64,000 nucleotides of DNA from Cytospora piceicola (Eukaryota; Ascomycota; Sordariomycetes; Diaporthales; Cytosporaceae): NCBI GenBank assembly GCA_023375675.1, contig JALQBC010000039.1, positions 310,001 through 374,000 on the forward strand, given 5' to 3'. Under the pieces are notes generated by a model that was not told where the DNA came from, did no database searches, and saw only the letters and a program-made list of their open reading frames with translations. The translations under genes were made by a program, and so were the position numbers. Below, in pieces: positions 56,973 to 64,000 of this stretch. The first letter of the stretch is position 1, and each line of letters begins with the position of its first letter.

Positions 56973-57611
56973 ATGTCCTCCACCACCACCGCCCCTTCAC
57001 CACCATCCCCTCCCAGCAACCCCCCAGTCCTCCTCGCCCTCTCCAAGGTGACAATCCGGCCCTTCATCCCCACCGACGCCCCGTCCGCCGCCCACCACGG
57101 CAACGACCCGGAGATAGCCAAGCAGATGCGCGACACGTTCCCGCACCCCTACCTCCTCCACCACGCAGAGCACTTCATCGCCAACCTCGCCTCGCAGACC
57201 TCCACCCCCCCGGCCCTGCGCCCGGGCGGGGTCCTCCTGCACTACGCCATCTGCCTCCCCGGCGGCGGGCCCAACATCGGCAGCATCGGGCTCAAGCCGC
57301 TCGGCGACGTCGAGGCCCGGACCGTGGAGCTCGGGTACTGGGTCGGGCGGGAGCACTGGGGCAGGGGGTACGCGACCGAGGCCGTGAGGGGGTTCTCGAG
57401 GTGGGCGTTCGAGACGTTCCCGGAGGTCCTGAGGCTGGAGGCCAAGGTCCACGAGGGCAACGGGGGCAGCGAGGCGGTGCTCCGGAAGGCTGGGTTTCAG
57501 AAGGAGGGTGTGAGGAGGAAGTCTATCTGGAAGAACGGCAAGGCGCTGGATTTGGCGCTCTTCGGAATGCTGAGGGAAGAATGCCCCGGTCTGGAACGGA
57601 AAGGGGAATAG
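56973..57611 (+). CDS. GNAT-family N-acetyltransferase (RimJ/RimL-like)
   Basis: Intronless, 212 residues. After a Ser/Pro-rich tail the domain begins with VTIRPFIPTDA (beta-1), continues through NIGSIGLKPLGD (beta-4 with the acidic substrate-side segment) and ELGYWVGREHWGRGYATEAV (about 120-137), which contains the acetyl-CoA pyrophosphate-binding loop R-x-x-W-G-R-G-Y-A. It ends with LEAKVHEGNGGSEAVLRKAGFQKEG, the usual N-x-x-S-xxxLxKxGF helix with NGGSEAV in place of the plain NxxS. The arrangement matches the RimJ/RimL (Acetyltransf_3) class, whose fungal members are largely unstudied; the substrate is unknown. It is convergent with trehalase (222 bp between stops). Confidence 0.88.
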   Translation: MSSTTTAPSPPSPPSNPPVLLALSKVTIRPFIPTDAPSAAHHGNDPEIAKQMRDTFPHPYLLHHAEHFIANLASQTSTPPALRPGGVLLHYAICLPGGGPNIGSIGLKPLGDVEARTVELGYWVGREHWGRGYATEAVRGFSRWAFETFPEVLRLEAKVHEGNGGSEAVLRKAGFQKEGVRRKSIWKNGKALDLALFGMLREECPGLERKGE

Positions 57612-57833
57612 GCTCTTGTGACGCATTGTTCATCATGGCGTAAGTCCCCAGAAAGAGATATTCCGGAAGGGTACGAGAACACAGACCCAACGGCGGCAGC
57701 GTAAGTTTCGCTCACTTAGTCGAACTAAGGCCTCTTGATGCATGCATACATCATCAAAGTACATAATAGGACTGCTTCTGCGTCGCTCTATCTGCTATGA
57801 AACGGATGCATATATGTTTCTACGGCCCGGAAG

Positions 57834-60119
57834 TTAGTCCTCCTCACCATCACCATCACCATCACCACGATCATCCAAACCGCCCACATTCTCACTTGTC
57901 CACGCCGCGTCAAAGGGATCTAAGCCGACAGCATCCCCGCCATCACCACGACCAGCACTTTCAACACCAGCAGTGGCATTGGCCGTCAGGTTCGCACAGG
58001 ACGCAGTCTGCAGCTGGTTGCGGAACGTGTCGGCCACCCAGATCAGCACCCCGTTCGACCAGCCAAACCCCACCGCGACCTCATACTCGCCGCCGCTGCC
58101 GGCCTCGTTCAGGGACTGGTCCGAGTACTTCTCGAACATGACGCCGCCGAGGTTCCGGGCGAGGTCGCCGAGCGGCGGTGCGCTTGGTGACGAGCCACCG
58201 GTTGCGCGCCTGGGTTCGTCGGGGGGGTTGTCAGTTGTTTTCTTCCACCCAGGGAGATTGGGTCAAGGGATCTAGGGACGACAGTACCCACCAGGTGCAA
58301 TACGCCGAGTCAAGATACCGCTGCCCCAGCCTCAGCGCCAGGTCCTGCGTCCACCTCCAGTCCTCGTCATCCGTGCCGTTGGTCGCCGGCGTCCTCAGCA
58401 GGGCCTCCATGAGGATGTGCATATGGGGCGGCCAGACGTTCGGCTGGTCCCACTGCTGGCTCGTCCTGAAGTTCGTCGGGGCTATTCCGCCTTCCCTGGT
58501 GTCAAGATACTCGGAGATCCTCTGGAACGCGGTCCTCACCGACCGCGGGTTGTTCTTGAGGGAAGGGACAGCGGCGCCCGTCCAGAAGGGCGTGAGCTGC
58601 GCAACATTGAAGACGACCTGTGTGTCATTCGAGTGCGCAGGTCTCGTCTCGATCGGTATGGCGTCGCTGTCTCGGGCCCAGAACCTTTCCTGCTTTTGGG
58701 AGGTCGTGTTGTAGTCGAAGTAGCTGCCCAGGCTCTCGTCCCACATCAACTCGTACATGGCCTTGCTCCTTACCCGGGCCTTGTGCCGCCAGGTCTCCGC
58801 CTCGGACGACTTCCCCGTCAGGTCCAAGAAATCGGCGATGGTCACTTCGTTCCAGTACAGGATGGAGTTGAGATCGACCGGAACCAAGTTTACCGTGTTG
58901 TATGAGGCCAGGGGGAAGTAGGTGTCGTCGGCCGCGGCCCGGGGGTCTCGCATGAAGCGGGACGAGAAGTCCCAGCCAGACTCGGCGCCGGAGGCGAGGT
59001 TGTTGTATTGCCAGGCTTTCTCCTCCCAGCTGGCGTTCCTTGTCGGGTAGACTTTGCCGTCGGACGCATAGTACGACGCGTTGTTGACCTGTGTCCAATC
59101 CTCATAATATGACTCCGGCCGTGGCTGGTTGTTGGCCGCATTGTACCTATAGCTCGAAGGTGAGATTGTGCACTTTGGTGGAGAGGGTAAGGTTCTGAGG
59201 CATCCTTTTGTTTTCATACCGATTAAGCGTATATTTCATACCCCGAGAGGTGATATTGACCGTCCTATTGCGAATGAAAAACGCGTGCTCCCTTTTCAGC
59301 ATCGGTATCCCACGGTCGAGGACGGTCATGTCGTTGGTCTGCTCGAAGTAAACCCGGACCATCTGCGCCAGCACCGGCGGGCCCGCGCGGTTGAGATAAT
59401 ACTTCCGCGCGCCGTTGGGCACGAAGCCGTACTCATCAATAAGGTCGAAGAAGTTCTCGATCTGGTTCCTCGCGATCTCCGTGAAGCTGCCAGCGCTGCG
59501 GAGCAGGCCGTGGATGATCCAGTACGAGTCCCAGTAGTACGGCTCCCGGAAGCGCCCTCCCGCGATGACAAAGGGCCGCTTGACGGGGATGAAGCTGCTC
59601 TCACAGTCGGGGCAAAGCGCAGACTCGTTGTACTCCCGGGTCAGGTTCGGCCAGAGGTTTATCACGGTCTCGGTGAACTCCCTGTTCACCGCGTCCGATA
59701 TGTTTTCGAGGAACGTCGCGTTGACGAGCAGAGACCCGGGCTCAACGGGGAAGACCTCCTGTCCAGCTGGGTTGAAGTACTTCGACAGGAAAGCGAGAAG
59801 CTCGGTGCCGTTCTGGATCGGCTTCGTAAGACTGTCATAACCCGCCATGACCTGGTTCAGCGGGGCCTTTGTAGGCCTTTTACTGCATCAGTGGTGTGGT
59901 CTTCAGCCGTTGTCATTTTTTCAAGACTTACATGTCCACATATGTTTTGGAGTCAACAAATGGCTTTGCCATCTGGATGTCCCCAAGAATTGGGCCATAG
60001 CAGTATAGTGGTGAACTGCATGGTGCGGTATCGTCGCCGTTGTGGAATATACCATCGAGACCGGTGTAGTTCGCAGTCAAGGCAACGGTTAGACTTAACA
60101 ACCTTCTGAGCGATGGCAT
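57834..60119 (-). CDS. tre1: Secreted trehalase, glycoside hydrolase family 37
   Basis: Four exons (59932-60119, 59220-59882, 58292-59146, 57834-58209) give 693 residues, close to fungal extracellular trehalases. A Leu-rich N-terminus (MPSLRRLLSLTVALTA) may be a signal peptide, and many N-glycosylation sites follow. GH37 signature 1 is present at about 170 as AGGRFREPYYWDSYW (Ala where Pro is usual), signature 2 at about 515 as QWDQPNVWPP. The presumed acid and base lie in ESGWDFSSRF (Asp about 343) and GSGGEYEVAVGFGW (Glu about 610). Intron 2 is read through as LNR|YNAANNQPRPES, restoring the family sequence. The enzyme splits trehalose into two glucoses. The C-terminus ends in an unusual Gly-Asp-Glu-rich acidic tail encoded by CAC/CAT/ATC repeats. 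Confidence 0.92.
57846..57870. repeat. CACCAT repeat at the trehalase C-terminus
   Basis: CACCATCACCATCACCATCACCAC-type hexamer repeat; on the coding strand it encodes the Asp-Gly repeats of the acidic tail. Confidence 0.8.
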
Positions 60120-60770
60120 TGCGCAAGGACCCTCTACTAAGAACTTCAAGGTGCCATGGGCTCAAGTTTCAAATAAGACGTGAATACCAGGCTCTCAGAA
60201 GACATTGGACAGCACAGGCTGGCGGGAAGGAAGGAGACAAGTACCTACGTACAAAACATTGATTAATCACTACAATGACCTGTACGGATATCTCACTAGT
60301 GAGCCGGACCAAATTCCAACAGCATAATAAGGTTTGGCCCGGGTTTGAAGCGATCACGTCTGACTTGGTCATGGAGACTGGTAAAGGACCTTCAGATGAG
60401 TCCGGCAACTGGCTTCTGTCAAGTCCAGCCACTTGTTAAGCCTCCAAGATAGGCCACGGACAAAAACTAGCCAAGTAAGTGACACGGCAGTCACGGATGC
60501 GAGGACTTAGTCCAGTAACCTCGCGCGGTCAAGGCGCCGTGACGCTTGATTACAACGACGATTTGGGAGCGTAAGAGCTTAGCAACTCATCCACCACATG
60601 GCACAGGTATGACACGCTCATCATATTGTCACTGATGACCCAACTCCCACTGTTCCTCAACGTCGTCATCATAGCAATCAGTAACGTGCGCTTTTTCGCA
60701 CCGAGGCCAACTGTTTCGATGTTTCTTGGCAATGTTCTATACCATATTCTAACCAGTGGTATTCAGTCAT
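60120..60770. other. Intergenic region, trehalase promoter
   Basis: 651 bp between the trehalase start and the threonine aldolase stop, both on the minus strand. No stress-response AGGGG/CCCCT element was noticed and no gene is supportable. Confidence 0.55.
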
Positions 60771-62054
60771 CTACCTGTACAGCGCCGTCGCACCGTTCTC
60801 ATTCGCACCCGCCGGCTTACCCTTCTCCTCAAAGATGGTCTTGAACACCTTCTCCAGCCTGGGTATCACCTCATCGGCATTCTGGTAAGCCTGGTAGTGA
60901 CACACGATCCTGGGGCCCATGAGCCTCAGGCCATAGTCCTTGCCAATCTCGACGATCCTGGCATCGGTGCACCCGGCGTCCTTCAGGTCGAGCCAGACCA
61001 TGTTCGTGTGGGGTGGGTACGTGAGCTTCCCACCGAGGTCCGTCCACATTTTCGCAACCCTCGTGGCCGTCTCGTGCGACTTCTTCAGCAGCCCGTCCTT
61101 CCCGCTCGGATCGCTGCCGAACGTCTCGTCGACCCCCACGCGCGCCGCCGCGGCTATCACGCCGGACTGCCGCAGCCCGCCGCCGATGGACTTCCGGACC
61201 CACCGCGCATGCTTGATGACGCTCTTGGGGCCCAGCAGGATGCTGCCGATGGGGGCCCCCAGGCCCTTGGAGAAGCACAACGTGACCGTGTCGAAGCAGT
61301 CTGCGAACTCTCTGATGCTGCCGGCGCCAGAGGCGGCGACCTCCCACAGGCGGGCGCCATCGAGGTGCATCTTGATGCCGTGCTCTCTTGCCCACCCCGA
61401 GATGCGCTGGACCTCTGAAAGGGGCATAAGCATGCCGTTGAGGGTGTTCTCCAGCGATATGACGCGAGTTGGGCATGTGTGGACGTTGTCGTCGATGTGT
61501 GCATGCTCCTGGACGTCTTCCAGCGTAAGGTGGATGCCGTTTTGCGGTCGGACACATTCCAACATGGCACCGCAAAGAGAAGAGACGCTGTATCCAGGTT
61601 AGACGACCATCTTGAGTGACACACGAAGTCTGACAAGTCTCCTTGGTTTAACTTACCCTCCGGCTTCATGAATCACGATGTGAGAGCGGTAATCACACAG
61701 CACTCCATGGGGAGGCTGAGTGAGGAGACTCCTCAGAGCAACCTGGTTACCCATGGTCCCGGACAGCACGAGGAGGCCTGCCTCCTTGCCAGTCAGGGCG
61801 GCACAGTGAGCCTCAAGCTCGATCGTAGTGGTATCCTCCTCCATCACATCATCCAGCAGAGTGCAATTGGCAATGGCAGACAGCATTGAAGCCGTTGGCG
61901 TCGTCTGCGTGTCACCTGGATTTGACAATGCCAATTAGTCCCCGTTGATCTCAAATGAGATGGAAGGCTCAACATAGGTCTACTCACTGCGGAGGTCGAA
62001 ACCAGCAGCGCCCCGATGGCCGATCCACGCGTTTGCTTCTGTTGCTGCCGGCAT
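60771..62054 (-). CDS. GLY1: L-threonine aldolase (PLP-dependent)
   Basis: Three exons (61988-62054, 61657-61915, 60771-61587) with GTGAGT/GTAAGT donors and CAG acceptors give 380 residues. The fold-type I PLP enzyme is recognisable throughout: FDLRSDTQTTPTASM (phosphate-binding start), EAGLLVLSGTMGNQVAL, HIVIHEAGG, the PLP-stacking region ECVRPQNG, MHLDGARLWE (Asp pairing with the pyridine nitrogen), and Lys about 216 in FSKGLGAPIGSILLG forming the Schiff base. It cleaves L-threonine (and usually allo-threonine) to glycine and acetaldehyde. The exon junctions split conserved motifs (RS|DTQ and GG|VSS) in correct frame, which supports the model. Its start lies only about 415 bp from the AT-rich block. 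Confidence 0.93.
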
Positions 62055-62469
62055 CTTGGATGATTGTGTAGCCCTAGTAGTAGCTGATACCGAAATTTGA
62101 CGACGATGTGGGAATTGGCCTAGTATAGATGGTGAGGTGTGGTGGTGGTTCCTTGATATTATATTTGGGAGATGGAAGCGAAACCGGGCCGGTCCCGGAC
62201 GACAAAGCATTGCGGACGATAGCGGTTTCCTAACCAGCTCAACTCAACTCAACTCGGTTCTGTGGATGGGAAACCGGAGGGTGCAGTGCAGGCCGGATGA
62301 CTCTTTCCCGGTCATCACTCTGACTGTCACGGAGAGTCAATCGTCCGACTTCCATGCAATCGGTCTTTCTATTGGTAAGTGGGTCCTCGATCACAGCCGT
62401 TATGTACGGTGTCCCACAGGGGTCTTAGGGACAACGGCCGTCGAAGGCACTTTTAACAAAAAAATTTTA
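62055..62469. promoter_or_regulatory. Threonine aldolase promoter, normal-GC side of the isochore boundary
   Basis: 415 bp of ordinary composition between the aldolase start and the AT-rich block. It includes the tandem AACTCAACTCAACTC at about 62238-62252. No gene. Confidence 0.6.
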
Positions 62470-64000
62470 AGTACCGCACCCCCTAAGTTAGAGCTTATAG
62501 CTACACCTTTCGCCTTATAACTCCCCGCTACTATACTTTCCCTTTTTTAAAACTTTTATACTATAAAATATTCTTTAAACCGAATTTAATAAACTTACTA
62601 ACTTTTAACCTACTTTACCTACTATTAACTAAAGTAGATTAAGCTTAACTAGTATTAAGTATATAATACTTATACTATATATATTTTATTTACCTTTTTT
62701 TTTAATTATCGTTATTTTAAATCCTTACTTTATTATAAAAAAGCTAGCTTTAGTAAGCTTTAGTATTAGTAAAAAGCTTATTATAAGCTTTATTAAAAAG
62801 CTAAAAGATTATAATAATAACCGAGATTTAACTATCTATATTATTAATAAGCTTTATAAAAGTAAGGTTTCTGTAGTTATTAATATTATTATTACTAATA
62901 AAATACTTATTCTTAAGTTTATCTTTTACTTACTAAATAACTAATTTTTTTCTATAGAAAAAAGTAATTTATAACGTTAAGCTTAAAAAAGTTTAGGATT
63001 ATAAGACTAAAAAGTAGGTTTAAGCAGACTTTAAGGTAAAAGAGCTTTACTAGTAGATAGTATAAGTAAGCTATTTTTTCGAACTACTTAAGTATAAAAT
63101 ACCTATAACTAAACTATATTTTAAATAATATTAAGTAAACTATAGTATATATCGATATATCGATAATAAAAGACTAAGTAAAAAATATATTTATTTAAGC
63201 CCGGATATATATAATAAAAAATATATTAACTATTATTACTTTAATAAAAGTAGTAAATATTCTTTTTATAAAAGTAAGTTTATTATTTAAAGAAATAAAA
63301 AACGGCTAAAGCTAACTAAAAATAGTAAAAGAACTAAAGTAAGCTAAAAAGAAAAGCTAGTTTATCGGATTTAATATAAAGACTTATAAAACTATAAGTA
63401 TAAGTAAACTAAAGCTTTAAAACTAATAGCTTAAGAATATTAAAGTAGAGATTTTTAAAGAAACTTAAAGTAAAGGTAAAAGTAAAAAAGCTAAAACGGA
63501 ATAAGATTATAGTATAGTAGAGAATATAAATATAGATAAATAATAGGTTTTTTTAAATATAAAAATTAGTAAGAATATAAAAATATAAACTTAATAAGTA
63601 AAATAAGGTTATAAAATATAAAAATATTAAGTTTATATTTTAATAAAGTTTAAGTATATATTAATAATTTAAAAAAAGCTATTAACGTCTTTTAAACCTT
63701 AATAATATATAATAAACCTTTATTATATATAATAAACTGTAATAAAGCTTAAATAATAAAAATTATATACTACTAATATAAAAACTATAAAATTTATAAA
63801 GATTAATATCTTTATATACCCTTTAAACTATATAGCTATATTAACTTTCTACTAATAGCTATAAATACTACTATAAGGCTTAAGCTTTATAAACGGTTTA
63901 TTATAAAGTTTTACGCCGATATAACGCCTATTACTATAATTATAAATAACTTAAAAAACTACTTTAGTATAACAGCTTTTTATAAAACTATTTAATAACG
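62470..64000 (+). mobile_element. AT-rich, RIP-mutated DNA transposon remnant (Fot1/pogo-like candidate), left end
   Basis: From about 62455 composition changes abruptly to mostly A and T, rich in TpA and stop codons in every frame, with no long open frame to the window end. This is the expected result of repeat-induced point mutation on a repeated element. At 62468-62469 a TA dinucleotide precedes AGTACCGCACCCCCTAAG, a sequence with the look of a Tc1/mariner-pogo (Fot1-type) inverted-repeat end with its TA target. Downstream, the plus strand near 62800-62960 reads like a degraded pogo-type DNA-binding domain. The right end lies outside the window, so repeat pairing cannot be checked. The AT-rich/RIP reading is firm; the family assignment is tentative. 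Confidence 0.7.
62795..62960 (+). pseudogene. Remnant of a pogo-type transposase HTH region
   Basis: In one plus-strand frame the residues KLKDYNNNRDLTIYIINK lead into LYKSKVSVV, resembling the psq-type helix-turn-helix at the start of pogo/Fot1 transposases. About 30 codons later KFIFYLLNN-stop-FFSIEKSNL resembles the CENP-B-type segment that follows it. A stop codon sits where the family has a sense codon and Ile/Asn/Lys codons have replaced others, as C-to-T/G-to-A decay would do. The match is by eye and short. Confidence 0.35.

Noticed and set aside
59168..60109. 313-codon plus-strand frame antisense to trehalase
   Set aside because: Runs across two trehalase introns and has no recognisable motif.

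Overview
The window reads as nuclear DNA of a filamentous ascomycete, most likely a Sordariomycete. Introns are short (about 45-290 bp) with GT..AG ends and CTAAC/CTGAC-like branch sites. Coding regions are GC-rich, and every recognisable gene has a fungal type: OCT1, TPC1, REV1, an Msn2/Seb1-type zinc-finger factor, Nif1, Erv46, a WSC-domain protein and a GH37 trehalase. The right end collapses into AT-rich, stop-saturated sequence typical of repeat-induced point mutation (RIP). The genus cannot be settled from sequence reading alone. No bacterial features, rRNA, convincing tRNA or CRISPR array were seen.

Layout. 0.9-7.5 kb: a SnoaL/NTF2-like protein, then three mitochondrial genes: OCT1 (precursor processing), divergent MIC26/27 (cristae organisation) and TPC1 (thiamine pyrophosphate import). 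8.3-18.4 kb: a doubtful 3' exon, a WSC-domain surface protein, REV1 (translesion polymerase) divergent from a RED-like spliceosomal protein, and a nucleoside hydrolase in five exons. 18.4-30.3 kb: a 12-kb gene desert with a cluster of TACCTAGGTA palindromes. 30.3-33.1 kb: a long leader with a small upstream ORF, and an Msn2/Seb1-type stress transcription factor. 33.1-38.3 kb: a second gene-poor stretch holding a decayed SAM-dependent methyltransferase. 38.3-50.7 kb: DPH6 (diphthamide amidation), a type-B carboxylesterase, a small one-helix membrane protein, DGAT2 with an unusually long N-terminal extension, and a Nif1-like Sel1-repeat protein. 50.7-54.4 kb: long intergenic DNA with simple tandem repeats. 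54.4-62.1 kb: ERV46, a GNAT acetyltransferase, secreted trehalase and L-threonine aldolase. 62.5-64.0 kb: an AT-rich block that appears to be the left part of a RIP-mutated Tc1/mariner-pogo (Fot1-like) transposon.

The genes are mostly single-copy housekeeping functions, not a pathway cluster. The main functional theme is mitochondrial (OCT1, MIC26/27, TPC1), with a loose stress/storage theme (Msn2-type factor, trehalase, DGAT2). Exon-intron structures were built by hand from splice consensus and frame continuity. No novel multigene system was found. The most informative unusual items are the methyltransferase pseudogene, the palindrome cluster, the DGAT2 extension with a repeated AEAVKE motif, three ubiquitin-binding-like motifs in REV1 and the RIP-degraded element.
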